Shown: positions 42,873-52,530 of the stretch, piece after piece | How the letters are laid out: the number at the start of each line of letters is the position of its first letter | Numbering within the stretch: the first letter of the stretch is position 1 | Source of the DNA: Blautia sp. | GTDB taxonomy: Bacteria; Bacillota; Clostridia; Lachnospirales; Lachnospiraceae | Reading direction: 5' to 3' | DNA: 64,000 nucleotides | Assembly: GCA_023663685.1 (NCBI GenBank) | Contig: JAMPHB010000001.1 | Coordinates: 87,336-151,335 of the forward strand | Notes under the pieces: generated by a model | Seen by the model: only the letters and a program-made list of their open reading frames with translations | Told to the model about the DNA's origin: nothing | The model's database searches: none | Translations under genes and position numbers: made by a program

Positions 42873-44423
42873 ATGCGGCGGCGCAGAGGGAGCATTACAG
42901 TGTTTGCAGCCCTGTCCCTCATGCTTGTGGCGCAGCTCATCTTTACGCTGCTTGAGGCGGCGCGGAATGCAGAGTATGGCAAGGTGCTTCAGATGAATAC
43001 GGATGCGGCGCTGGAGTCTGTCTTTGCTGAGTATGTGTCACCACTATGGGACAATTACCACTTGTTGGGATTTAGCGCGGAAAATGGAGATAATAAGCTT
43101 TCTTTTAACAATCAGGAAGCGGAAATGAGGAATTTAAGCTGTGCGAATCTGAGCAGCAGGGGGAAAACACGGGTACTGGCAGGAAGCAGTCTTCTGACTG
43201 CGGATATGACGGACGCGGAATTCACGTCATACATGCTGATGACCGACCAGCAGGGGAAGGTATTTCAGGCGGCGGTGGTCTCCTATATGAAAAACAATCT
43301 TGCCTATGAGACCGCCCGCTCGGTGTATGACGGCTATGAATCTGCGAAGGAGCTGAAAAAGGATTATGGCGACGGGGATGCCTCTATTGGAAGTGCACTG
43401 GATGCGCTGGAGAGCATAGAGGAGTCCTCCGAAGGAGCGCCGCAGACAGCTGCGGGCGGTTCCCGGAAGGGCATTTCCCGCAAGGACAGTGAAGGGGAGT
43501 TTTCCGAAAACGGCTCCGGGGGCACAGAGGAAAATCTGCTGACGACTGTGGTAGATACTAAGCAGAAGGGTGTACTTTCCCTTGTCCTGCCAGAGAGCGC
43601 AAAGGTCTCCGGGGCGCAGGTGGAGCTGGCGCAGACCGTCTCACACCGTAAGCTGCAGCAGGGGACGGAAGAAAGGGCTTTGTCCGGTGACTGGTATGAC
43701 CAGGTGCTTATGAATCAGTACCTGACACACTATCTGGCAAATTATACGGACAAGGCAGTGGATCGCGGATTGAACTATGAGCTGGAATACCTGATTGGCG
43801 GAAAGAGCAGCGATGCAGAGAATCTAAGGCTTGTAGTGGCGGAGATACTTGCCATGCGGGAGGCTATGAACCTGGCAGGCCTTGTGGCGTCTCCCGCAAA
43901 GCAGGCGGAGGCGCTGGAGCTCGCCCTGCTCCTCGCCGGAGCGACAGTCAATCCACTGATTATCGAAGCTGTAAAGTATGGGATTCTGGCGGCGTGGGCA
44001 TACGCGGAGAGCATTTTAGACCTTCGGACGCTTCTGGCGGGCGGAAAGGTTGCGATGTTGAAAAGTGATGCGGACTGGACCTCGGATCTTCATGCAATTC
44101 CGGCACTTCTGACGGGCTTTAGTCAGGCAAAGAGCAGTCCGCAGGGGAAATCCTACAAGGATTATTTGAGCCTGCTCCTATTCTTCCACAGTGAAGAGAC
44201 GCTTGCCATGCGGGCGATGGATGTGCAGGAGGCGGCGGTTCGGCAGAATGCGGGTTATGAGGGCTTTCGGATGGATTGTGTGGTCTGTGAGGCCGAGGTG
44301 CGCGCCGCCTATTCCTATGTACCGGTTTTTCTGGGCTTTGTCACGCTGCTGGGGGAGGAGGCGCAGACGTTTTGTATCCGGCGAACATCCCGCTACAGCT
44401 ATCTGGAAAATCGGAATCAATGA
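42873..44423 (+). CDS. DUF5702 domain-containing Tad-associated protein
   Basis: 516 residues. A TadE/TadG-like N-terminal helix (RGSITVFAALSLMLVAQLIF) anchors a large extracellular part; the conserved LLEAARNAEYGK segment follows. DUF5702 proteins occur in Tad operons of Lachnospiraceae and are thought to be pseudopilin-like envelope components; their role is unproven. GGGAGAGG precedes the ATG at 42873, six bases after an in-frame TTG. The central region 180-225 is Gly/Ser-rich and probably flexible. It begins 3 nt after the pilin gene. Confidence 0.82.
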   Translation: MRRRRGSITVFAALSLMLVAQLIFTLLEAARNAEYGKVLQMNTDAALESVFAEYVSPLWDNYHLLGFSAENGDNKLSFNNQEAEMRNLSCANLSSRGKTRVLAGSSLLTADMTDAEFTSYMLMTDQQGKVFQAAVVSYMKNNLAYETARSVYDGYESAKELKKDYGDGDASIGSALDALESIEESSEGAPQTAAGGSRKGISRKDSEGEFSENGSGGTEENLLTTVVDTKQKGVLSLVLPESAKVSGAQVELAQTVSHRKLQQGTEERALSGDWYDQVLMNQYLTHYLANYTDKAVDRGLNYELEYLIGGKSSDAENLRLVVAEILAMREAMNLAGLVASPAKQAEALELALLLAGATVNPLIIEAVKYGILAAWAYAESILDLRTLLAGGKVAMLKSDADWTSDLHAIPALLTGFSQAKSSPQGKSYKDYLSLLLFFHSEETLAMRAMDVQEAAVRQNAGYEGFRMDCVVCEAEVRAAYSYVPVFLGFVTLLGEEAQTFCIRRTSRYSYLENRNQ

Positions 44424-45316
44424 CAGAGAAAGGCAGGTGCAGGAGTGTGTCTCTTTGCAAACACAAGCATAATGTGCGAAAGCAAACAGCTCTCCCAGAG
44501 CACGCACAGATTAAAAAAATAAAAGAAACGCAATCGCGCATTAACTCCCGGCATGTGCGCAAGGGGGCACGCTCATGTACCTGCTGTAAGGGCTCCTACA
44601 CGCTGGAGGCGGCAGTCATTCTGCCGCTTCTGGCAGGTTTTTTCACCTTCTTGCTCTTTTTCTTCCGGGTGCTGCAGGTACAGACCGGAGTACAGACGGC
44701 GCTCTGCTATGCGGGACGAAAGACAGCCTGCATAGCCTGCACGGTGGATTCAGCTCCCGCGCTTTACGCCTCGGCAGAGGCATATTTTCTAAAAGAGGCT
44801 GGAAAATATGAGGTCGTGGACAATTATGTGGCAGGAGGGAGCCGTGGAGTGTCTCTTTTACTCTCGGATTTTTCTGGAGAGTATGTAAACATTGAAGCGA
44901 ATTACTATATTAAATTACCAATTAACTTTTTTAAAGTTGAGAAAATCGCTGTTTCACAGGGTCAGAAAAGTCGAAAATGGACGGGAGACTGGGAAAATAG
45001 TGCGGAGGAAGACTATGTTTACATCACAGAGCACGGCAGTGTCTATCATCGGAGCCGGGATTGTCATTATCTGGATTTGAGTATTCGGGCAGTGGATTTT
45101 GCACTGATAGATAATATAAGAAACAAAAGTGAACATAAATACTACGCGTGTTCTGAATGCGCGGAAAGAAAATCAGGCGCTGGAATTGTGTATATAACGG
45201 ACTATGGGGTCTGCTGGCATACCGATTTGTCCTGCAGCGGGCTGAAACGGACAATATATCTGGTTCCCCTCTCGGAGGTGGGGAGCAGAGGACCCTGCTC
45301 GAAATGCGGGCAATAA
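44420..45316 (+). CDS. TadE-like protein with two C-terminal Cys/His modules
   Basis: 298 residues. After a basic N-terminal stretch of about 60 residues comes a pilin-like segment (GSYTLEAAVILPLLAGFFTF), the class III signal and helix of TadE-like pseudopilins. The C-terminal third contains two similar modules: VYITEHGSVYHRSRDCHYLD with ACSEC, then VYITDYGVCWHTDLSCSG with CSKC. Each supplies one His and three Cys, so each may bind one metal ion, although disulfides are equally possible outside the cell. The ATG overlaps the preceding stop (ATGA). The next gene starts 101 nt later. Confidence 0.75.
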   Translation: MTEKGRCRSVSLCKHKHNVRKQTALPEHAQIKKIKETQSRINSRHVRKGARSCTCCKGSYTLEAAVILPLLAGFFTFLLFFFRVLQVQTGVQTALCYAGRKTACIACTVDSAPALYASAEAYFLKEAGKYEVVDNYVAGGSRGVSLLLSDFSGEYVNIEANYYIKLPINFFKVEKIAVSQGQKSRKWTGDWENSAEEDYVYITEHGSVYHRSRDCHYLDLSIRAVDFALIDNIRNKSEHKYYACSECAERKSGAGIVYITDYGVCWHTDLSCSGLKRTIYLVPLSEVGSRGPCSKCGQ

Positions 45317-45417
45317 ATGGCGTGTGCGCACAATAAAGCAGGCGGGGAAGAAAATAGACAGAAATCAGACAGAAAGCAACGCAGATAGAAAATGAAACGG
45401 ACAGAAAGAGGAACAGA

Positions 45418-45861
45418 ATGGAAGATATGCTGCAAATGGGGAGAACAATTGTCGGACTGGCAGGACTGGGGTATCTCAGTGTGGAGGATATCCGCAGGAA
45501 GGAACTGGCAACCCTGCCAATCCTTGTGGTGGGAGTCGCAGGGCTGGCCTTGTCTCTTCTGGGAGGAGAGTGGCGGGAGCTTTCTGTGCTGATCCGGTTT
45601 GTTCCGGGATTGCTGTGCCTGCTGCTGGCCTGTGTTAGCAGGGAAAGTATCGGCTACGGAGATGGGCTGGTCATTTTATGTATGGGCGGCTATTTGTCGA
45701 TAGCACAGCTTCTGCAAATGTGCATGACGGCTCTTACGCTGGCCGGTCTTGCGGCGCTCTTTCTTCTTCTTGTGCGCCATCGGGGGAGAAAGACGACCCT
45801 GCCCCTGATTCCGTTTTTGCTGGCAGGCTATGTGCTGGCGCTGGCGGGCGGGATTGTTTGA
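45418..45861 (+). CDS. Second A24-type prepilin peptidase
   Basis: 147 residues, mostly hydrophobic. The two catalytic aspartates are in YLSVEDIRRKE and ESIGYGDGLVILCMGG (GxGD motif). It is shorter than, and only distantly similar to, the peptidase that opens the operon. Having two enzymes suggests different substrates, for example pilin versus TadE-like proteins. It lies between two TadE-like genes. AGAGGAAC precedes the ATG. Confidence 0.82.
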   Translation: MEDMLQMGRTIVGLAGLGYLSVEDIRRKELATLPILVVGVAGLALSLLGGEWRELSVLIRFVPGLLCLLLACVSRESIGYGDGLVILCMGGYLSIAQLLQMCMTALTLAGLAALFLLLVRHRGRKTTLPLIPFLLAGYVLALAGGIV

Positions 45862-45908
45862 TACGGCTGGCGTGAGGCAGGAGTGCATGAGAGAAGGGGA
45901 AGACGGAA

Positions 45909-46148
45909 GTGAAAAAATTTTTAAAAGACCGGATAGTATGGAGAAAATGGAGGGCGGGCTATACCGTGGAGGCCGCATTTATTGTACCGCTGGTTCTTTT
46001 TGCCATGGCGTTTGCGATGAAGCTGGGAATCTCCATGTACCAGGAGGTTGCGGCGGAAACGGAGCAGGAGAGTATCGCGGATATGTGGGAGGTCGAGGAG
46101 TTTTATAACTGGCAGACAGTGAGAGAGGTGTTAAATGATAAATCGTGA
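45909..46148 (+). CDS. Small TadE-like pseudopilin
   Basis: 79 residues: AGYTVEAAFIVPLVLFAMAF is the class III signal and hydrophobic helix, with the Glu of the cleavage motif (GYTVEAA). The tail is acidic. GTG start with GAAG upstream; the 3' end overlaps the FHA gene by 14 nt. It probably serves as a minor pilin or assembly factor processed by one of the two peptidases. Confidence 0.8.
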   Translation: MKKFLKDRIVWRKWRAGYTVEAAFIVPLVLFAMAFAMKLGISMYQEVAAETEQESIADMWEVEEFYNWQTVREVLNDKS

Positions 46149-47361
46149 AATAATTTATGAGAGAAATGTAACGGGAAGCTGTATGAAGATTCCCGAGGGA
46201 CCAAATCCCGGACTGGACGAGAGGCTGATGCTTAAAGGAAAGCTAAAGGGGACGCTTCCGGTGGAGAAGACCTATATCGACGGTGGCGGTCAGTACTGGT
46301 ATAACATATCCGGAAAGCAGTCGCTGGATAGCTATTGCCGTATGAAGCAGATCGGGATTTCCTTTGTAGAGCGGCTGGTAATCAGCATTTGCAGTGAGCT
46401 GGAGATCTTAGAGTGGAATCTGATTCACACAGGCTGTCTGATGCTGGATCCGGAGCTCGTATTTATTACCAACAGCAACAAGGAGTTTATTTTTACGCTT
46501 TACCCCGGAAACAGCTCGCCAATCGAAACTGAGTTCCAGCAGCTCATGGAGTATCTGCTGACAAGACTCGACCACAAGGACGAGGCGGCAGTGCGCGCCG
46601 CCTATGGAATCTATGAGAGGACGCTGGAGGAAGGATATTCCATCATGGATATCCGGGATTTTATCGTGCAGACAAAGGAGCAGGAGCAGACAGACGCAGA
46701 ATTGCCTGCGGCGGGGCGTGAAAATGCAGGCAGACGGCAGGAAGCGTTCAAAAAGCCGCAGGAAGCGCTCAGGAAGCCGCAGGAAGCGCTCAGGAAACCG
46801 CAGGAGAGAGGCGAGAGGCAGACGGCAGGAAGGCGGGGGAGCCCGCTGGGAAAGGGGAGTGCACAAAAGCGCGAGCGCGTGCACAGAAAAGAGTCTTCAC
46901 AAAGGAAAGATGGTCTGCTGCAGAAGCTGTGGGAATATGTGAAAGGTCAGGCTGGCGGTGGCGAAAGAGCCGTTTTGGCGGAAGCGCCCGTGGTGTACCC
47001 GCAGGAGGAAGTCTATATCCCGCAGGAGGAGATTTACCCAACGGTATGTTTAAGCAGCTTTCAGGGCGCGCCGAGAGGAATTCTGCTCTATCAGGGAATG
47101 GAGCAGTTTGAAGATATTCCGCTGGCGGAGCGGGTGGTGAAAATTGGCCATGGCCGGGAGGCGGACGCCCGGATTGACCGGGACACCATCAGCCAGCTTC
47201 ATGCCAAAATCGACCGGGACGGGGATTGTTTTTATATTGAAGATTTAAACTCCACGAACGGCACCTGCGTAAATGACGAGGCGCTGGTATATAAGGAACG
47301 GCGGAAGCTCAAGGTCAATGATATCGTGCAGTTTGTAGATGTGCGCTACCGGTTTTGTTAG
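46135..47361 (+). CDS. FHA domain protein with DUF6382-like N-terminus
   Basis: 408 residues. Residues 1-180 resemble DUF6382, the usual partner of FHA in clostridial Tad operons. A basic linker (about 200-265) includes a nearly perfect repeat KPQEALR. The FHA domain fills residues about 320-405: VVKIGHGREADARID, ISQLHAKI and LNSTNGTCVN are the phosphothreonine-binding loops. It probably reads phosphorylation by a Ser/Thr kinase; the only Hanks kinase in the window is at 32.8-34.2 kb. Last gene of the Tad operon, overlapping its upstream neighbour. Confidence 0.85.
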   Translation: MINREIIYERNVTGSCMKIPEGPNPGLDERLMLKGKLKGTLPVEKTYIDGGGQYWYNISGKQSLDSYCRMKQIGISFVERLVISICSELEILEWNLIHTGCLMLDPELVFITNSNKEFIFTLYPGNSSPIETEFQQLMEYLLTRLDHKDEAAVRAAYGIYERTLEEGYSIMDIRDFIVQTKEQEQTDAELPAAGRENAGRRQEAFKKPQEALRKPQEALRKPQERGERQTAGRRGSPLGKGSAQKRERVHRKESSQRKDGLLQKLWEYVKGQAGGGERAVLAEAPVVYPQEEVYIPQEEIYPTVCLSSFQGAPRGILLYQGMEQFEDIPLAERVVKIGHGREADARIDRDTISQLHAKIDRDGDCFYIEDLNSTNGTCVNDEALVYKERRKLKVNDIVQFVDVRYRFC

Positions 47362-47374
47362 AGAGCGCTTTCTG

Positions 47375-49018
47375 CTACTGTATAATAATAAGCCGGTTTT
47401 TTAAATGCTCATACAAGCGGTGGGAGATAGAGAGTACTGTCCGGTTCTTTGAGGCATTCTGCAGAGCGTTTAAGACCTTAAGCTCTGTCTCGGCGTCTAA
47501 ATTGGCAGTGATCTCATCTAAAAGTAAAATAGCAGGATCTGCGGCGATGGCGCGGGCAATCGCGAGAAGCTGGCGTTCTCCCTGAGAAAACAGACTGTCC
47601 GCATAGGGCGTTTGATAGCCGTGGGGCAGTGCGGCAATGGCATCGTGGATACCGGAGAGTGTAGCGGCTTTTTGAATGTCCTCATCGGACAGCGTCCTGT
47701 CATATACCGCTATCTGCTCCCGCACACTTCCGGATACCGGGACAAAGCGTTGTTCTACATAGCCAAAAAGTCTGCGCTTGTCGCTGTCTGGAATTGTGTC
47801 TGCCTCTGCGCCGAAGATTTTCACACTTCCCTTCTGTGGGGAGTAATAACCCAGCAGGAGCTTAAAAATAGTGCTCTTTCCGGCTCCTGTGCGTCCGGTA
47901 AAGGTGACGGTTTCTCCCCGTTTTACCGTGAAGAACAGGCCTTTGAGAACCGTCTGCTCAGCCATGTAGCGAAAATCCACATCGGTGAGGCAGACCGCGG
48001 GCGTGCGGCTTGCAATAAGCTCCTGCGCGCGGAGGGATTCATCCGCGCGGATCCGCTCCGGCTCATTTAAAAATTCCTCGATGCGCTTTATGCCGGCAAC
48101 CGCAGATTGGATGCTTTGCACCTCCATGCCGATGCTGTCCAGAGGCTCAAAAACCTTGCTTACATAGGAAATAACCGCAACCGCTGTACCGACGGACATG
48201 CCAAAAAAGCGCTGCATAACGCCGCCAGTGGAGGCAAGCGCCATCATTATGGCAACGACGCCTGCGCTTGTTACAAGAATGACCGGGGAATAGACGGCAT
48301 CATAGAAATTTGTGCGTTCGAGTGCATCATAGCTCTCCGCAATCCGCCGGTCGTATTTTTCTTCAAAATAGGACTCTTTGCGCAGAGTGCGGATCATACG
48401 GATATTGCGGATTGTCTCCGGCAGTTGTCCGCTTATTCTTCCGATTGCCGCGCGATTCTGCAGCTGGGCGGAAAGCATCCGCTTTTGTATCATTCGCGTG
48501 AAGCGAAAGAGCAGCGGGGTGACAATGAGCATGAGCAGACCCAGTCCGGGACTCTTGATAAAGATTACGGCGAGGATCCCCACAACCCTGCAGACGTCCG
48601 CAAACATGCCGATGACGCCGGAGCCGAATAGCGTTTCCAGCGTATCCACGTCGTTGACAAAGCGGGAGACGATTGCGCCCGGCTGGTTTGTGGAAAAATA
48701 GGAGGCGGGCAACCGGGAGAGCTTTTGGCACATCGCGCTCCGCATATTGTGTGTAATTTTTTGACCGTAAACCGTGATCATCATCTCCTTTAAGGCGTCG
48801 AAGAGCCCGGAGAGTGCCAGCATGACGAAATATAAAAGCGCAAGTGAAAATGAAAACTCCATGCCTGTGGCGAGCTGGTTTATCACGCGCTCCAGCGCAA
48901 GCGGCGGCAGAAGGGCAAAACACACAGAGCCGGTAACGTAGAACAGAAGTCCCGCTGTCAGAAGGGGGAGAGAGCGAATCGTATGCATTATTATAGAAAA
49001 AATGCGGCTGTGTTTCAT
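47375..49018 (-). CDS. ABC exporter half-transporter B
   Basis: 547 residues: six-helix membrane domain (about 10-310) and a nucleotide-binding domain with GRTGAGKSTIFKLLLG (Walker A), ILLLDEITANLD (Walker B with catalytic Glu) and a degenerate signature FSQGERQLLAIARA. It pairs with the upstream half-transporter, whose stop overlaps this ATG (ATGA). AAAAGGAGG precedes the ATG at 49018; the longer open frame extends into the partner gene. Multidrug or peptide export is likely; the substrate is unknown. Confidence 0.9.
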   Translation of the reverse strand: MKHSRIFSIIMHTIRSLPLLTAGLLFYVTGSVCFALLPPLALERVINQLATGMEFSFSLALLYFVMLALSGLFDALKEMMITVYGQKITHNMRSAMCQKLSRLPASYFSTNQPGAIVSRFVNDVDTLETLFGSGVIGMFADVCRVVGILAVIFIKSPGLGLLMLIVTPLLFRFTRMIQKRMLSAQLQNRAAIGRISGQLPETIRNIRMIRTLRKESYFEEKYDRRIAESYDALERTNFYDAVYSPVILVTSAGVVAIMMALASTGGVMQRFFGMSVGTAVAVISYVSKVFEPLDSIGMEVQSIQSAVAGIKRIEEFLNEPERIRADESLRAQELIASRTPAVCLTDVDFRYMAEQTVLKGLFFTVKRGETVTFTGRTGAGKSTIFKLLLGYYSPQKGSVKIFGAEADTIPDSDKRRLFGYVEQRFVPVSGSVREQIAVYDRTLSDEDIQKAATLSGIHDAIAALPHGYQTPYADSLFSQGERQLLAIARAIAADPAILLLDEITANLDAETELKVLNALQNASKNRTVLSISHRLYEHLKNRLIIIQ

Positions 49019-50763
49019 GCTTTGTCCTCCTTTTCCTGAATCTGTGATGCGTACAGTCTCCGGTATTCTGCGTTGATGGTCATCAGCTCTCTGTGGGAGC
49101 CCGCTATGGTGATGCCGTGCCTCAGCCACAATATCTGATCCAGCTCGGGAAAAAGCTGCAGGCGGTGGGAGATCAGGAGTACGATGGAGTCTGAGGCAAG
49201 CTGCCGCAGATTTGCCATCACCGCCCGTTCCGTGGCTGTGTCCAAAGAGGCAAAGGGATCATCCAGAATCAGCAGGGGCTTTTGGTGGAAAAGCGTCCGC
49301 GCAAGGGCAATGCGCGCCTGCTGTCCGCCCGAGAGACGAAGCCCCCTGCTTCCGATGGGCGTAAGGATATCGTTTTCCATTCTCGATACCTCCCGCTCCA
49401 TGCAGACGGCCCGAAGGAAGGGGCGTACATCCCCGGTGTCTCCGAGTAAGATATTTTCTTCAATGGTGCCGTTTATAAGCTCGGGGTCATGCCCCATATA
49501 GGAAACGACCGCGGTGCGCTCTGCCTCGCTCATGTCCGAGAGCTCCCTGCCGCCCCAGCGGATAGAGCCGCCATAGGGGCGCTCGCAGAGAAAGGCTTTC
49601 CCAAGCGTGGATTTTCCACAGGCAACGGGTCCCGTGATTCCGATAATCTGTCCCGGCTTTGCCGAGAAGGAGACATTGCGCAGTACATAGTCATTGCCAT
49701 GGTATGCAAAGGACAGACGATCCACCGTAAGGGTGGCGGCTGGCTGCGGAGGCAGAGAGTCGTCCTCTGGTACGGCGTGCAGGAGGGGGCGGATCCGCTT
49801 CCATGATACCTTTGCCTTCTGCACAGCGTTAAAGAGCTTTGCCGCCCTTGAGGATTTTGCGGCAAGCCTGGTAAAGCAGGATAAAAAGGTGGTGAATGCG
49901 GCAATATTCCAGTCTGCATACCCGGTTCCCAGCACATTTTTTGCGCCAAACCACAGAATGAAGAGAACACTGGCCATGGAGATAATCTGATACAGAGGCT
50001 GCATGGCTGTCTCCAGAATTCCGGCACGGACAGATTTTTTCTCGTAGTCGGACAAGTGCGCCCCGTAAGCATGATCCCGGTCCGGTTCAGCGCCGAAGAT
50101 ACGATAGGTCATGGCGGCGGAGATGCGGTCGAGAGTCGCGGAGTACAAGCGTCCGGCGCTCTCCCGGCGGTCGGCAGTTCGCCGCGTGACGATTAACTTG
50201 AGCCGGTCAGCAAGCACATAGGCGCATGGCGGAAAGATACAGCTAAGAAGCGTCAGCCGCCAGTCGTAATGAAGAAGCAGAGCCAGATAGGCAATCATCA
50301 CGATTCCCGTGTCGAAAATTTCCGTGGTGAATTTGCGCATACCTTCAACGCACGCATCCACGTCTCCGACAGCCCTTGCTATGAGATCTCCGGACTCCTG
50401 CTGTTCCAGCCCGGCAGGATTTTTGTGGGTCAGACAGCGGTAGAGAGAATGCTTCATGTCAAAGCCCACATCGTTTGCAAAGCGGCGCACATAAAAGCGC
50501 TTCGCAAAACGCATGGTCTGGACAAATAAAATAACCAGCACATACAGTCCGGCAAGGCGCAGCATGTCCTGAGGTGTTTTGCTTTTCTGCATGACGTCCA
50601 ACAGTCTCTGGGCGAGCTGACCCTCAAACCATGGGCCGGCCGTCATGCCGATATTGTAAAGAATTCCCGTTATGGTCACAATGAGAAGCGGGAACCACTC
50701 GCTGAGAAAATAGGAGCAGATGCGGTCGGGCTTCTTTATGTGGGTTGGTTTCTTATTCTTCAA
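49015..50763 (-). CDS. ABC exporter half-transporter A
   Basis: 582 residues with the same layout: six-helix membrane domain and a nucleotide-binding domain with GPVACGKSTLGKAF (Walker A), canonical LSGGQQARIALART and Walker B LLILDDPFASLD, in which Asp stands in place of the catalytic Glu. The changes in A and B fall in the same composite ATP site, as in heterodimeric exporters with one silent site. A TTG at 50763 with GGAGG 7 nt upstream is preferred over the ATG at 50796, which lacks such a site. Confidence 0.9.
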   Translation of the reverse strand: MKNKKPTHIKKPDRICSYFLSEWFPLLIVTITGILYNIGMTAGPWFEGQLAQRLLDVMQKSKTPQDMLRLAGLYVLVILFVQTMRFAKRFYVRRFANDVGFDMKHSLYRCLTHKNPAGLEQQESGDLIARAVGDVDACVEGMRKFTTEIFDTGIVMIAYLALLLHYDWRLTLLSCIFPPCAYVLADRLKLIVTRRTADRRESAGRLYSATLDRISAAMTYRIFGAEPDRDHAYGAHLSDYEKKSVRAGILETAMQPLYQIISMASVLFILWFGAKNVLGTGYADWNIAAFTTFLSCFTRLAAKSSRAAKLFNAVQKAKVSWKRIRPLLHAVPEDDSLPPQPAATLTVDRLSFAYHGNDYVLRNVSFSAKPGQIIGITGPVACGKSTLGKAFLCERPYGGSIRWGGRELSDMSEAERTAVVSYMGHDPELINGTIEENILLGDTGDVRPFLRAVCMEREVSRMENDILTPIGSRGLRLSGGQQARIALARTLFHQKPLLILDDPFASLDTATERAVMANLRQLASDSIVLLISHRLQLFPELDQILWLRHGITIAGSHRELMTINAEYRRLYASQIQEKEDKA

Positions 50764-50832
50764 GATGCTGCCTCCAATCTGAAAACAGTATAGCACATGC
50801 CATGATAAAATGCTTACCTTTTCTAAAATAAG

Positions 50833-50861
50833 TTTAAGAATTACAAGGAGTATGCTATAAT
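50833..50861 (+). promoter_or_regulatory. Promoter of trpD
   Basis: TTTAAG (50833-50838), 17-nt spacer, TATAAT (50856-50861) with an extended -10 TG. 30 nt before the start codon. Confidence 0.6.
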
Positions 50862-50890
50862 CCTATATAAGGAAGGGAGTGTGAACGAAA

Positions 50891-51916
50891 ATGATAAAGG
50901 AAGCTATTGTAAAAATTGTGGATAAGCAGGATCTGACCTACGACGAAGCCTATGCGGTGATGAATGAGATTATGAGCGGCGAGACCTCGCCGACCCAGAA
51001 TGCGGCGTTTCTGTCAGCACTTTCCACAAAGAGCGCGCGGGCGGAGACTACGGATGAGATTGCGGGCTGTGCGGCCGCCATGCGGGATCACGCCACGAAG
51101 GTGGAGACAGATATGGAACTGTTTGAGATTGTGGGAACCGGCGGGGATAATGCCCACAGCTTTAATATTTCCACCACCTCCGCGCTGGTGATTGCCGCCG
51201 GGGGCATGAAGGTGGCAAAGCACGGGAACAGGGCCGCCTCCTCCAAGTGCGGTACGGCAGACTGTCTGGAGGCTCTGGGAGTCAATATTGAGCAGAGCCC
51301 GGCACAGTGTGAGAGGCTGCTTAAGGAGGTGGGGATGTGTTTCTTCTTTGCACAGAAGTACCATTCCTCCATGAAGTATGTGGGAGCCATTCGAAAGGAG
51401 CTGGGGTTCCGCACAGTCTTTAATATTTTAGGCCCCCTCACCAATCCCGGGAGCCCGAAGCTGCAGCTTCTGGGGGTTTACGACGAATATCTGGTGGAGC
51501 CGCTGGCGCAGGTACTGATCAATCTCGGGGTACAGCGTGGAATGGTGGTCTATGGGCTGGATAAGCTGGACGAGATTTCCATGAGCGCCCCCACGAAGGT
51601 CTGCGAGTTTCGGGACGGCTGGTTTCGCACCAGCATCATTACACCGGAGGAGTTTGGCTTTGCCCGCTGCAGCAGAGAGGATCTGGCGGGAGGGACACCC
51701 GAGGAGAATGCGGCGATCACCCTTGCCATTTTGAAGGGAGAGCAGGGACACAAGCGCAACGCAGTGCTTATGAATGCCGGAGCAGGACTTTACATTGGCG
51801 GAAAAGCAGCCTCCATGAAGGAGGGCGTTGCCCTTGCGGCAGAGCTGATTGATTCCGGCAGGGCGCTGGAGGTTCTGCAGAGTTTTATCGAGAAAAGTAA
51901 TCAGACGGAGGCATAG
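50891..51916 (+). CDS. trpD: Anthranilate phosphoribosyltransferase
   Basis: 341 residues. Transfers phosphoribose from PRPP to anthranilate in tryptophan synthesis. Clear motifs: [20 protein letters not shown] (PRPP loop), [20 protein letters not shown] (anthranilate and metal site) and [12 protein letters not shown]. Family length. It stands alone rather than in a trp operon and is followed after 3 nt by a nitroreductase gene, so it could serve a side pathway, but the catalytic residues look normal. Confidence 0.92.
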   Translation: MIKEAIVKIVDKQDLTYDEAYAVMNEIMSGETSPTQNAAFLSALSTKSARAETTDEIAGCAAAMRDHATKVETDMELFEIVGTGGDNAHSFNISTTSALVIAAGGMKVAKHGNRAASSKCGTADCLEALGVNIEQSPAQCERLLKEVGMCFFFAQKYHSSMKYVGAIRKELGFRTVFNILGPLTNPGSPKLQLLGVYDEYLVEPLAQVLINLGVQRGMVVYGLDKLDEISMSAPTKVCEFRDGWFRTSIITPEEFGFARCSREDLAGGTPEENAAITLAILKGEQGHKRNAVLMNAGAGLYIGGKAASMKEGVALAAELIDSGRALEVLQSFIEKSNQTEA

Positions 51917-51919
51917 GCT

Positions 51920-52432
51920 ATGGAATTTATAGAAGTGATTCAGAATCGTTTCTCCTGCAAGCGGTATGACGGAAGACCCGTGGAGAGGGAAAAGCTCGAG
52001 GCAATTTTAAAAGCGGCGCAGGCGGCGCCCACCGCAAAGAATCTGCAGGAGCATCATATTTATATTGTAGAATCTGCGGAGGCGCTGGTGAAGCTCGACG
52101 AGTGTACGCCCTGCAGATACGGGGCGGAAACAGTGGCGATCGTCACCTACGACAAGAACCGCGTGTTTACCTATCCCGGGGAAAAGCTGGACTCCGGCAT
52201 GGAGGATGGCGCCATTGTGGCCACCCATATGCTTCTGGCCGCTGCCAATGAGGGTGTGGACAGCTGCTGGATCAACCGCTTTGACCCGGAGCAGGTGTCC
52301 CATGCCTTTGGTCTGCCGGAAAATGAGGTGGCGTTCATGCTTCTGGATCTCGGCTACAGGGCGGAGGGAACGGGGCCGCTGGAAAATCATTTTAAGCGCA
52401 GGGAGCTCTCCGAGACCGTGACCTATTTGTAG
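51920..52432 (+). CDS. Nitroreductase-family protein
   Basis: 170 residues, FMN-dependent oxidoreductase fold: FSCKRYDGRPVEREKLEAIL and AAQAAPTAKNLQEHHIYI bind FMN phosphate, GAIVATHMLLAAANEGVDSC is the dimer helix, and FMLLDLGYRAEG follows. Short form of the family. The substrate cannot be told. Co-transcribed with trpD. Confidence 0.9.
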   Translation: MEFIEVIQNRFSCKRYDGRPVEREKLEAILKAAQAAPTAKNLQEHHIYIVESAEALVKLDECTPCRYGAETVAIVTYDKNRVFTYPGEKLDSGMEDGAIVATHMLLAAANEGVDSCWINRFDPEQVSHAFGLPENEVAFMLLDLGYRAEGTGPLENHFKRRELSETVTYL

Positions 52433-52530
52433 GCCTCAAAAAGAGATTTTAGTAGATTTTAGTGAAGGAATCGTGTATAATAGTCCCATGATGCACTTTT
52501 TTAATAACAAGGGGAGAAGGGGGTTAGAAA

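Noticed and set aside
45317-45388. A 23-codon open frame starting right after the TadE-like gene stop
   Set aside because: No conserved or structured sequence and a biased Lys/Arg/Gln composition; it probably arises by chance in the gap.
50891-52432. Start of a tryptophan operon
   Set aside because: Only trpD is present; the next gene is a nitroreductase, and no trp leader, T-box or other trp gene is visible.
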